This document shows positions 1 to 7,575 of a stretch of 21,269 nt of DNA, in pieces. Source of the stretch: a virus; IMG/VR virus record IMGVR_UViG_3300027782_000428, positions 1 through 21,269 of that record; one strand, given 5' to 3'. The notes beneath the pieces are model-generated. The model was given only the letters and a program-made list of their open reading frames with translations. It was not told where the DNA came from and did not search any database. Every line of letters begins with the position of its first letter. Positions within the stretch are counted from its first letter, which is position 1. Both the position numbers and the translations under genes were made by a program.

Positions 1-108
1 AAAATGGGACAAGTCATTAGTGATGAACAAAAGTGGATTAACGACTTTAAAAAGTATCGGAACACTAGTAATCAACCCCCAATAGAAATTAAGTCCCCAT
101 CCGAATAA
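1..108 (+). CDS. C-terminal end of an unidentified protein (5' truncated by the window)
   Basis: Frame 1 is open from the first base and ends at TAA (106-108), giving a 35-residue tail that is hydrophilic and rich in Lys, Asp, Asn and Pro. A Met codon lies at 4-6, so a very short ORF is formally possible, but a tail running in from the left is more likely. The stop codon sits in the loop of a terminator hairpin, which supports this being the true 3' end of a transcribed gene. No family can be recognised from so short a piece. Confidence 0.6.
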   Translation, partial: KMGQVISDEQKWINDFKKYRNTSNQPPIEIKSPSE

Positions 109-121
109 GGTGGGGTTTTTT
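95..121 (+). terminator. Rho-independent terminator overlapping the stop codon of the first gene
   Basis: CCCCA (95-99), a bulged T and CC pair with GG and TGGGG (109-115). The 6-nt loop contains the TAA stop, and TTTTTT follows (116-121). It separates the upstream gene from the nuclease operon, whose promoter begins in the T run. Confidence 0.85.
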
Positions 122-122
122 G

Positions 123-154
123 TTTGACAAAACCAATAAAATATCTTATATTTT
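123..154 (+). promoter_or_regulatory. Bacteroidetes-type promoter for the gp47/gp46 operon
   Basis: TTTG at 123-126 is followed after 20 bp by TATATTTT (147-154), 7 of 8 positions of the Bacteroidetes TAnnTTTG element. The same bases also read as TTGACA (124-129), 17 bp, TATATT (147-152), so a sigma-70 type reading fits as well. The predicted transcript start (about 157-160) falls on or next to the ATG at 159, implying a leaderless or nearly leaderless mRNA. Confidence 0.65.
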
Positions 155-158
155 ATAT

Positions 159-938
159 ATGGTTAAAAAAATTATACATTTCTCTGATTTACATATCAGA
201 TTATTTAAAGATCACGATTTATATCGTTCCATACTTGAAACTGCAATTGGACAATGGAGAGAATTAGAACCTGATCGTATCGTGTTTACGGGAGATTTAC
301 TACACTCTAAAAATCAATTAACTCCGGAATTAATAAATATTGTTTCTTGGTTATTAAAAGAATGTAGTTATGTTGCAAAAACAATAATAATTCCGGGTAA
401 CCATGATGCTCTTATAAATAATTTAGATAGATTAGATTCTCTAACACCAATAATTGAATCATTAAATAATTCAAATATTATCTATTATAAAGATAGGGGT
501 ATTTATGACGATGAAAATATCAGTTGGTGTGTATATTCTCAATTCCAAGGAAATATTCCACCCGATTTAAACATTGCGACAGGTATTAAAATTGGTCTAT
601 TTCACGGACCAATACAAGGGATGAAAACTGATCTTGGTTTTGACTTTGGAGAAGAAGCTTATGATATTGAAAAATTTAACGGACTTGAAGTCGTTTTATG
701 TGGAGATATTCATAAAAGACAAGAATTTAACTTTAAAACGGGTAAGGGATATATGGTGGGATCAGCAATACAGAATAATATGGGGGAAAGTATTGGAAGA
801 CACGGATATGGAGTGTATAATGTGGAAACAAAAGAATATACATACACTGACTTATTCAATCCAAAACCTTTTTTGAAGTTTGAGATTAAATCATTTGAAG
901 ATATTGAAAATGGAACCGAACTACTCAAAAATATTTAA
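159..938 (+). CDS. 47: SbcD/Mre11-type recombination nuclease subunit (T4 gp47-like)
   Basis: Calcineurin-like metallophosphoesterase of 259 aa. Visible metal-binding motifs in order are FSDLH (residues 8-12), GDLLHS (45-50), GNHD (80-83), FHG (148-150) and GDIH (182-185), the full set expected of an active Mn-dependent nuclease. In T4 this subunit pairs with the gp46 ATPase to resect DNA ends for recombination-dependent replication; the partner is encoded at 2224-4599. An upstream in-frame TTG at 120 would add 13 residues, but it lies in the terminator T tract and the family begins close to the motif K-x-IHFSDLH, so ATG 159 is preferred. The C-terminus overlaps the next gene by 29 nt. Length is slightly below that of T4 gp47 (about 340 aa), so the C-terminal capping region is reduced. 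Confidence 0.93.
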   Translation: MVKKIIHFSDLHIRLFKDHDLYRSILETAIGQWRELEPDRIVFTGDLLHSKNQLTPELINIVSWLLKECSYVAKTIIIPGNHDALINNLDRLDSLTPIIESLNNSNIIYYKDRGIYDDENISWCVYSQFQGNIPPDLNIATGIKIGLFHGPIQGMKTDLGFDFGEEAYDIEKFNGLEVVLCGDIHKRQEFNFKTGKGYMVGSAIQNNMGESIGRHGYGVYNVETKEYTYTDLFNPKPFLKFEIKSFEDIENGTELLKNI

Positions 939-1533
939 CAAAAAAACCATACAGTCGGTATTATCGTTTTGTGAATTAAACAAAATTGACGACACCGATA
1001 AATTTTTTAAAAAATGTTTTCAATCAGGATTTAATATTGAAAAGTATGGACTCTTGGGAAATTCACTTAATGATGAGGAAATACACTTAAAAACAGACGG
1101 GATTGAGGAAAAACACACGGAAATAGAGGTAATAGTTGAAAAACGAGTGGAAGTTCCCGTTGAAAAAATTGTCACAAAAATAGAATACATTAGTGACAAA
1201 ACCACCGAAAATGAACTTGGAGGAATTATCACCAAGTTGGAAGAAAAAATGTCTAAAAAAGATGAAGAATTAGACAAAGTTAGACAAAGTTTAGACGAAC
1301 ATTTATCTAAACCACCAATTGAAATAATAAAAGAGGTGGAGGTAATTAAGGAAGTTGAAAACAATGAAAAGTTAAAAATGATGGGGGAAACTTTACAGAA
1401 ATTAAGAAAAGAACTATCATTGAAAGACAAAAAAATAGAAGAGCTGGAAGGCATAAATAAACAATTAGAAAGTATTAAGGTCAGTCAAGGGGCTGTTTAT
1501 CTTAAAGGTTCTAATATAACACAAAAATTATGA
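910..1533 (+). CDS. Coiled-coil protein of unknown function
   Basis: A 207-aa protein. The N-terminal 50 or so residues are mixed and probably globular. The middle contains valine/glutamate/lysine-rich repetitive stretches such as VEKRVEVPVEKIV and IKEVEVIKEVE, and the C-terminal half (about 95-190) is a heptad-like coiled coil rich in E, K, L and Q. No signal peptide or membrane segment. The ATG at 910 lies inside the gp47 gene and is preferred to a TTG at 880. The stop overlaps the start of the next gene (ATGA, 1530-1533), so translation is probably coupled. Its place between the two nuclease subunits suggests co-expression with recombination genes, but no family is recognised. Confidence 0.8.
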   Translation: MEPNYSKIFNKKTIQSVLSFCELNKIDDTDKFFKKCFQSGFNIEKYGLLGNSLNDEEIHLKTDGIEEKHTEIEVIVEKRVEVPVEKIVTKIEYISDKTTENELGGIITKLEEKMSKKDEELDKVRQSLDEHLSKPPIEIIKEVEVIKEVENNEKLKMMGETLQKLRKELSLKDKKIEELEGINKQLESIKVSQGAVYLKGSNITQKL

Positions 1534-1934
1534 GCATATTAATTTGGATATTATCAGCATATGGTATGTCAAACATATTGGTTTATGGATCAATATTTCA
1601 GGGATTAAGAAATTGGTTCCGAAGAGTTGGGGATAGTGGTATTCCCGTATTAAGTCAGTTATTTGGATTTATATCTGATTTGGTTTCCTGCATGATGTGT
1701 ACTAGCACTTGGTCAGGATTTTTTATGTCATTTGTAGCATATTCTCCTTGGCATGAAATGTTGGGAGTTAACCAATACGCATCAATATTCTTTGACGGTT
1801 TATTAGCGTCAGGAGCAGTATGGGGAATAAATGCTATTGTGGAATGGTTTGAAGAAAACAGATTATCAAATCAAAAAATTGAGACAACATATATCGTGGA
1901 AGATGAAAATGGACCACAAATTTTAAACGACTAA
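1530..1934 (+). CDS. Small membrane protein with a CxxCTSxWSG motif (DUF1360-like)
   Basis: A 134-aa protein with hydrophobic stretches at about residues 1-20, 40-70 and 85-105, consistent with three membrane segments. CMMCTSTWSGF (about 54-64) resembles the Cys-x-x-Cys-x-x-x-Trp-x-Gly signature of DUF1360 membrane proteins, seen in phages and Firmicutes. The C-terminal 30 residues are hydrophilic and acidic. The start overlaps the previous stop by 4 nt. Function is unknown; membrane anchoring of a replication or packaging factor and a holin-like role are both only guesses. Confidence 0.75.
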   Translation: MSILIWILSAYGMSNILVYGSIFQGLRNWFRRVGDSGIPVLSQLFGFISDLVSCMMCTSTWSGFFMSFVAYSPWHEMLGVNQYASIFFDGLLASGAVWGINAIVEWFEENRLSNQKIETTYIVEDENGPQILND

Positions 1935-1944
1935 TAAAATAAAA

Positions 1945-2220
1945 ATGGGGAAAAGAGACAAAGAGCACAGAGCAAAAGTTGCAAAACGAAATCAAAAAAT
2001 TGTGTTAGAAAAAACAAAGATGCAAAACGCATTTAACAAACTTCTTAAAGAACAAATGGACAAATTCAAAGAATCGGAAGGTTTGGAGGTTCAAGTGGGG
2101 GATAGTCCTATTGAATTTAATATTGTTGACACTAACGACATTGAAAACGTAACTGATGTTGAAACTATTGACGAAGTAAACACAGTTGAAGAATCTATAA
2201 CATCTGAAGACGAACAATAA
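1945..2220 (+). CDS. Small charged protein of unknown function
   Basis: A 91-aa protein with a strongly basic N-terminal third (KRDKEHRAKVAKRNQK) and a strongly acidic C-terminal half full of E, D, T and V. There is no membrane segment or cysteine. The bipolar charge suggests nucleic-acid or protein binding through the basic helix, but no family is recognised. It sits 10 nt after the membrane protein gene and 3 nt before gp46, so it belongs to the same operon. Confidence 0.75.
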   Translation: MGKRDKEHRAKVAKRNQKIVLEKTKMQNAFNKLLKEQMDKFKESEGLEVQVGDSPIEFNIVDTNDIENVTDVETIDEVNTVEESITSEDEQ

Positions 2221-2223
2221 TAG

Positions 2224-4599
2224 ATGGATCTATTTAATCCACCAAAAACATTTAATTACAATATTATGATAAAAGATTTAGAGTTTTCTAACTTTGAAAA
2301 CCCATCTATTCAGGTAGTTTGGGAAGACATTTCGGATAATTTCACTCAAGATAAAATCAAGAGTGTTAAACATTACTTTCAAAAGAAGTATAATTCCACC
2401 AATGTAAATGTTATTACGAAAGTTAAAAACATTCAGGAAGATACGATGCAAAGTGTTGATGTGTCCGTAAATATTATGGATACAAATTATCAATCTGATT
2501 TGTTGAAACAATTCCTTAAATCTAAAGGGTATGAAAACCGTGTTGACGAGGTAATGTCAATCAATAGAATGGTTGAGAATAAAATGTCCGAATCGGAAGA
2601 AGAAACCTCATCATTTAAGAAATGGTATATTAAAAACATTGAGTTCTCTAATTTCTTATCATATGGTGAAAACCAGCGTATTGATTTTGATAAATGTAAT
2701 GGAATTACGGTGGTTGAGTCTAATCCACCTAACTTTGGTGGCAAGACGGTATTGTCAGTGGATCTATTGATGTTCCTATTCTTTAATGAAACCACAAAAA
2801 CATCAAAAGCGGAAGAAATCTTCAACAGATTTACAACCAAAGATAAAGTATCCGTTAAAGGTGAGATTATCATTGATGGTGAGGAATATGTTATTGTTAG
2901 GAATATTGAAAGAAAAATGTCCAAAAAAGGTGAATGGAATGTAAAAACTGAATTGGACTTTTTCAAAAAACTTGCCGATGGAAGTTTACAAAATTTTACT
3001 GGTGAACAAAGACGAGAAACCGAGAACTTTATTAAAACATCAATAGGTTCTAAAGAGGATTTCTTAATGACAATCCTAACTACCGCAACAAATCTTGAGG
3101 ATCTTTTAGAATCAAAACCAACCGCAAGAGGACAAGTTCTTTCAAGGTTTATGGGGTTGGAGTTTTTAAAGAAAAAAGAAGAATCTGCAAAACAAATTTA
3201 TTCTGATTTCTCCAAATCAATGTTGTCAAATGTTTATAACACCGAACAATTAAAAAGTGATAATGAAACATATGAAACTAGTATTGGAACATTAAAAACC
3301 GGTATTGAAACATTAAAAGAAGAACTTAATCAAATTGATGTAAATTTAACGAAGGGTAAGGATTATCGTGATGATATGTTAAAAAAGAAACATACCAATA
3401 TTGATAATGATATCGCTCAAACAAATCCTGATAAAGTTAGTGAGGAAATAAAATCATTTGAACGTCAAAAAAATGATGTGATTGGAAAGTTAAATGAATT
3501 ACAGGTGGTTGAACCATCTTCATTTTATTACGAAGATAAACACGACAAGGTTAAGGAAGAATATAACGAATCGTTTAAACAAAAAGTTGAGGTAGAAACC
3601 AAAATTAAGTCAATTGAAGAATTGAAAAGTTCTGTGGACGGTGGGATTAAATGTGAACACTGCGGAATTGACTTAATGATGGCATCTATTACCCATTCTA
3701 AAATTGCCGAACTTGATGGTTATAATAGGCAAAAAGACGAAATATTGGGGTTAATGCAAGTTTTAACAGGCAAAGAACAAGCCTTCACTCAACTTAAAAA
3801 AGAGTTTGACGAGTATGAAAAAAACAAACTAATCAAAGAAAAATATGATTTGAGTATTGAGGGATTTGATTTAAAAATTGAAAACCTTAAACAAAAATTG
3901 GTTAAATATTCTGAACTTCAGGATAAAATCAAAGAAAACGAAAAGATTGAAACATTGTTATTGAAAGCCGGTATTAGAATTGAAGAACTTGAAAGAGATA
4001 AAACATTAAAAAATACATCAATCAATAATAACACTTATCAGATAACATCTTTAGAAGAAAAGATTAAGAATAATTTAAGTATGATTATCAAAATTCAGGA
4101 AGAATCTGAAAAAGAGAAATTGTATAAAATATATTTGGAAGCTTTTGGTAAAAATGGGATTTCTAAAATCATAATGAAAACTATGACGCCATTGATAAAC
4201 TCGGAACTTCAACGACTAATGGAGGACAGTTCATACTTTAAACTTGAGGTTAGAATTAGCGATAAAAATGAAGTTGAATTTATGATGATTGATAATGGTA
4301 CCGGTGTGGAGAAACTAATGGTTTCAGGTTCGGGATATGAAAAGACAATCGCATCATTGGCATTGAGATCCGTATTGAGTAAGATTTGTTCATTACCAAA
4401 ACCGAATATAATCGTGTTTGACGAGGTTTTCGGGAAGATTTCAAACGATAATTTGGAAATGGTTTCAGAGTTCTTTGTTAAAATTAAAGAATACTTTGAG
4501 AAGATATTTGTTATCACACACAATCCAATGGTTAATCAATGGGCGGATACTGTTGTTAAAATTAGAAAAGAAGATAATATTTCGCAAGTGTATCAGTAA
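2224..4599 (+). CDS. 46: SbcC/Rad50-type recombination ATPase (T4 gp46-like) with an extra N-terminal domain
   Basis: A 791-aa SMC-like ATPase. The head begins near residue 134. The Walker A region (about 168-175) reads NPPNFGGKT: GKT is intact, but the first P-loop glycine is replaced by proline. Long coiled-coil arms run from about 310 to 640 and are interrupted by a zinc-hook motif, KCEHCG (Cys477, Cys480). The C-terminal head has a signature-like SGSGYEK (about 701-707), a Walker B IIVFDE (Asp733) and the switch histidine in VITHNP. In T4 this protein pairs with gp47 to resect DNA ends. Residues 1-130 are an additional domain not found in T4 gp46 (560 aa); its opening IKDLEFSNF resembles the start of the head, IKNIEFSNF at 136-144. 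Confidence 0.93.
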   Translation: MDLFNPPKTFNYNIMIKDLEFSNFENPSIQVVWEDISDNFTQDKIKSVKHYFQKKYNSTNVNVITKVKNIQEDTMQSVDVSVNIMDTNYQSDLLKQFLKSKGYENRVDEVMSINRMVENKMSESEEETSSFKKWYIKNIEFSNFLSYGENQRIDFDKCNGITVVESNPPNFGGKTVLSVDLLMFLFFNETTKTSKAEEIFNRFTTKDKVSVKGEIIIDGEEYVIVRNIERKMSKKGEWNVKTELDFFKKLADGSLQNFTGEQRRETENFIKTSIGSKEDFLMTILTTATNLEDLLESKPTARGQVLSRFMGLEFLKKKEESAKQIYSDFSKSMLSNVYNTEQLKSDNETYETSIGTLKTGIETLKEELNQIDVNLTKGKDYRDDMLKKKHTNIDNDIAQTNPDKVSEEIKSFERQKNDVIGKLNELQVVEPSSFYYEDKHDKVKEEYNESFKQKVEVETKIKSIEELKSSVDGGIKCEHCGIDLMMASITHSKIAELDGYNRQKDEILGLMQVLTGKEQAFTQLKKEFDEYEKNKLIKEKYDLSIEGFDLKIENLKQKLVKYSELQDKIKENEKIETLLLKAGIRIEELERDKTLKNTSINNNTYQITSLEEKIKNNLSMIIKIQEESEKEKLYKIYLEAFGKNGISKIIMKTMTPLINSELQRLMEDSSYFKLEVRISDKNEVEFMMIDNGTGVEKLMVSGSGYEKTIASLALRSVLSKICSLPKPNIIVFDEVFGKISNDNLEMVSEFFVKIKEYFEKIFVITHNPMVNQWADTVVKIRKEDNISQVYQ

Positions 4600-4674
4600 T
4601 AATTTACAACCATTATGAACGTTTGATAATTTAAGTAAAGGAAGTAAATACGAATGAAATAATATTAAAATAGT

Positions 4675-5427
4675 ATGGAAAAAAATATTTTTTATAATGA
4701 GGATTGTTTTCTCAGTATGAGTAAAATGGAGAAAAATTGTGTTGATGTTATTTTAACTTCACCACCCTATAATATGACAAAACGAAAAGGTGGGTATGCC
4801 GATAAACAAAACAGGTATGATGAGTATCAAGATTGGAAAACGGAAGAGGATTATAATATATGGACTGTTAAATTATTTAACGAATTTGATAGTGTTTTAA
4901 AAAAAAATGGGGTTATATTATATAATTTTTCATACTCAATAGAAAATCCAGGACTTCCATATACAATGGTTTCATCAATTATTGAAAAAACAAATTTTAC
5001 TGTTGCAGACACAATTATATGGAAAAAAAATAATAGTATTCCCCATCCAGCATCGTATAATAGGTTGAATAGAAATATTGAGTTTATCTTTGTAATTACA
5101 AGAAAAAAAGAATTAAAAACATTTAATTGTTTTAAAAATGTTGTAAAAATATCACCTAAAGGACAAAAATATTATGAAATAATTGACAATTTTATTGTTG
5201 CAAAAAACAATGACGAATCAACACCATTAAATAAAGCAACCTATTCGGTTGAATTATGTGAAAAATTATTAAAAATATATTCAAAAGTGGGGGATTTAAT
5301 TTATGACCCATTTATGGGTACCGGAACCACTGGAGTGTGTTGTAGTTTAATTGAACGAGATTTTATTGGAAGTGAAATAAGTGAAAAACAAGTTGAATTT
5401 AGTTATGAAAGAATAAAAAAAATGTGA
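4675..5427 (+). CDS. DNA methyltransferase, beta class (N4-cytosine or N6-adenine)
   Basis: A 250-aa methyltransferase. The catalytic motif IV TSPPY (residues 28-32) precedes the S-adenosylmethionine motif I DPFMGTGTTG (about 211-220), the order of beta-class enzymes. TSPPY is common among N4-cytosine methylases but also occurs in N6-adenine enzymes, so the modified base is open. The short variable region between the motifs should hold the recognition domain. The gene looks more A-rich than its neighbours, with runs such as AAAAAAAA, and is followed after 12 nt by a nuclease gene, which together look like a restriction-modification pair. It begins 75 bp after gp46. Confidence 0.9.
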   Translation: MEKNIFYNEDCFLSMSKMEKNCVDVILTSPPYNMTKRKGGYADKQNRYDEYQDWKTEEDYNIWTVKLFNEFDSVLKKNGVILYNFSYSIENPGLPYTMVSSIIEKTNFTVADTIIWKKNNSIPHPASYNRLNRNIEFIFVITRKKELKTFNCFKNVVKISPKGQKYYEIIDNFIVAKNNDESTPLNKATYSVELCEKLLKIYSKVGDLIYDPFMGTGTTGVCCSLIERDFIGSEISEKQVEFSYERIKKM

Positions 5428-5439
5428 TATATTTGTAGT

Positions 5440-6042
5440 ATGACTAAAATACAACTTTTTTTATTGTTAGCGGATCCTAATGAATTTGGGGTTTCTCGTA
5501 AAATTTTTGCAACTGAATTTATAAATGAATTTAAATTTTTAAGATCGGGAAATGGGTATAAATGGCCTGAACAATTAAAAGGTAAATATCTTTTTGAAAG
5601 AGGAGGTTCGGGGGATAATTGGTTTATTAAATTAAATGGTATTGATAATAATCACGTAGGGACAAGACAAATAAGGAATGACATATTCACTAAAATAAAA
5701 AGTTTAAGATGTGAACACACCGGATTCGCGGGGATAAGCTCTGATGATATTGAAGTGGATCATCGCAATGGAAGATATGATGATTTAAATGTGTTAAATT
5801 TAGAATCTCAAAATTTTAATGATTTCATACCATTAACCCGTAGATCGAATATGTTAAAAAGAAGTTCAGGTTGTGTCCCTTGTAAAAAAACGAATAAAAG
5901 ATTTGATGCAACACAATTAGGGTTTTCAATTGGGTTCATTAGAGGGGATGTTAATTATGATGAATCTTTAGGTTGTGATGGTTGTTATTGGTATTCACCA
6001 ATAGATTTTAAAAAATCTTTAGTAATTAATAAAAACGATTGA
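5440..6042 (+). CDS. HNH-type nuclease, probable type II restriction endonuclease
   Basis: A 200-aa protein. The core around residues 88-150 looks like a beta-beta-alpha-metal fold: Cys and His (CEHTG), then IEVDHRNGRYDD with the DH pair, then DFIPLTRRSNMLKR, where an Asn two residues before a basic pair fits the HNH motif, followed by CVPC. The C-terminal part (GCDGCYWY) has a second Cys pair, suggesting a structural zinc. Placement directly after one methyltransferase and before another strongly suggests the restriction enzyme of a modification system. A free-standing HNH homing endonuclease is the main alternative. A TATATTTG element (5428-5435) lies just before the ATG, but no -33 partner is evident. 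Confidence 0.68.
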   Translation: MTKIQLFLLLADPNEFGVSRKIFATEFINEFKFLRSGNGYKWPEQLKGKYLFERGGSGDNWFIKLNGIDNNHVGTRQIRNDIFTKIKSLRCEHTGFAGISSDDIEVDHRNGRYDDLNVLNLESQNFNDFIPLTRRSNMLKRSSGCVPCKKTNKRFDATQLGFSIGFIRGDVNYDESLGCDGCYWYSPIDFKKSLVINKND

Positions 6043-6084
6043 AAAGGTTATCATAGGATAAATATTGAATTTAAATTAAAATAA

Positions 6085-6996
6085 ATGAACGAAATAATTT
6101 TAGGTAATGCTATAGAAACATTACAAAGATATGAAGATAACACATTTGACTTAACTGTGACATCACCCCCCTATGATAATATGAGAACCTATAATGGTAA
6201 GATTAAGGATGAGGTTGTTTTTGAGGACGGGTTTAGTTTTCCATTCGTGGAAATGGCTCGTGAACTATATAGAGTAACCAAAAAAGGTGGTGTTGTTGTT
6301 TGGGTTGTAAATGATCAAGTAAAAAATGGTGGTGAGACAGGAAGTTCATTCAAACAAGCTCTTAAGTTTATGGAGATTGGATTTACCCTTTATGACACTA
6401 TGATTTATCATAAGAATGGTGCTCCATTTCCTGAAACGGGAAGATATTCTCAAGTATTTGAGTATATGTTTGTATTATCAAAGGGGAAACCAAAAACGGT
6501 TAATCTATTAAAGGATAAACCAAACAGATGGGCGGGACATAGTAATTTTGGTGATCCGTCAAAAAGAGAAAAAGATGGTAACCTTAAAAAGGTAGATAGA
6601 TTTGTTGTTTCCGAATTTGGAACTAGATACAATGTTTGGTATGTTAATAACGGTAAGGGATTCTCATCCAAAGATGACATTGCATTTCAACATCCAGCAA
6701 TATTTCCTGAATCATTGGCGGAAGATCATATTTTGTCTTGGAGTAGTGAAGGTGAATTGGTGTTGGATCCTATGTGCGGAAGTGGAACCACATTAAAAAT
6801 GGCGAAACTTAATAATAGAAACTATGTTGGAATTGATTTAGATAAAGATTATGTTGATTTATCTAACAGAAGGGTTGAGAACTTAATACCTTATAATGAG
6901 GAAACACCAAATCCAAAAGTTAAATTTCTTTTATCTAAAGAGGACGCTTTATTGAAACGAAAAAATAATAAAGAATCTAAAAAATTGTCAGTTTAA
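6085..6996 (+). CDS. DNA methyltransferase, beta class
   Basis: A 303-aa methyltransferase with TSPPY at residues 26-30 (motif IV) and LDPMCGSGTT at about 227-236 (motif I). It is longer than the methyltransferase upstream, with an extended central target-recognition segment and a basic lysine-rich tail (KRKNNKESKKL). Resemblance to the first methyltransferase is limited to the catalytic motifs. Codon use looks more like the phage core genes than that of the two preceding genes, so it may be a resident phage methylase; alternatively the trio is a type IIS-like system with two methylases for an asymmetric site. The next promoter overlaps its last codons. Confidence 0.9.
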   Translation: MNEIILGNAIETLQRYEDNTFDLTVTSPPYDNMRTYNGKIKDEVVFEDGFSFPFVEMARELYRVTKKGGVVVWVVNDQVKNGGETGSSFKQALKFMEIGFTLYDTMIYHKNGAPFPETGRYSQVFEYMFVLSKGKPKTVNLLKDKPNRWAGHSNFGDPSKREKDGNLKKVDRFVVSEFGTRYNVWYVNNGKGFSSKDDIAFQHPAIFPESLAEDHILSWSSEGELVLDPMCGSGTTLKMAKLNNRNYVGIDLDKDYVDLSNRRVENLIPYNEETPNPKVKFLLSKEDALLKRKNNKESKKLSV

Positions 6997-7014
6997 GAAT
7001 TATTTATATCTTTG
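6985..7014 (+). promoter_or_regulatory. Bacteroidetes-type promoter for the sigma-factor operon
   Basis: TTG (6985-6987), a 19-bp spacer, then TATCTTTG (7007-7014) match the Bacteroidetes -33/-7 consensus. The predicted start is near 7017, leaving about a 10-nt leader before the ATG at 7028. The -33 lies inside the end of the methyltransferase gene. Confidence 0.75.
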
Positions 7015-7027
7015 TAAAAAAAATAAT

Positions 7028-7570
7028 ATGAGGTATCTAATGTGTGTATATGGTGAAAGTGAAACTATGGGTAGTGAAGAACTAACCACCAAAATTGCTA
7101 AAGAAATACAACCTATCATAATTTCGGATCATATAAAATATGTTTATGGTGATGGGAATGCAATTTTTCATTTTGATTCTGCTTTGAATCACGATGAAAT
7201 GTCAATCTATATTGGTTTGGTATTTGAGGAGTTTGTAGATATTATGTTTACCCTTATTCCCTTCGAAGGTGGAATTATGACAACAAATATGGGTAAGGAC
7301 AAAGAAAATCACCTTTTATCTGTTAATAATGGTGATAAGATTGATATTAAAAATATCACATTTAAACCCAAAGATCTTAATCATAATGATGATGCAATTT
7401 TTGATATGTTACTTGATATGGTTAAATTAAACAATCCATTAGTTGTTGACAAACAAAAAGAAGATGTGTGTAATATGTCTTTGGACGAACTTCTTGATAA
7501 AATCAATGATGAAGGAATGGATTCTCTCACGAGTGTGGAGAAACTAAAATTGGAAGAATATTCAAAATAA
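7028..7570 (+). CDS. Acidic protein of unknown function with a LDEhLDKIxxxGxxSLT tail
   Basis: A 180-aa acidic protein without membrane segments. Residues 1-115 form an alpha/beta-looking region of unknown family. The last 30 residues contain LDELLDKINDEGMDSLTSVE, which resembles a short C-terminal helical motif found on various Bacteroidetes proteins, including rhomboid-family ones. It is the first gene after a consensus promoter and ends 5 nt before the sigma factor, so the two are co-transcribed. A role in sigma regulation is possible from position only. Confidence 0.75.
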   Translation: MRYLMCVYGESETMGSEELTTKIAKEIQPIIISDHIKYVYGDGNAIFHFDSALNHDEMSIYIGLVFEEFVDIMFTLIPFEGGIMTTNMGKDKENHLLSVNNGDKIDIKNITFKPKDLNHNDDAIFDMLLDMVKLNNPLVVDKQKEDVCNMSLDELLDKINDEGMDSLTSVEKLKLEEYSK

Positions 7571-7575
7571 AATAT

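Noticed and set aside
120-158. TTG start of the gp47 gene at 120
   Set aside because: It lies in the terminator T run and the promoter; ATG 159 sits directly before the conserved IHFSDLH.
1020-1454. 144-aa minus-strand ORF
   Set aside because: Antisense shadow of the coiled-coil protein; low-complexity Ser/Ile/Phe composition.
5428-5435. TATATTTG as a promoter for the nuclease gene
   Set aside because: Good -7 match, but no TTG/TTTG at 19-21 bp upstream; mentioned only in context.
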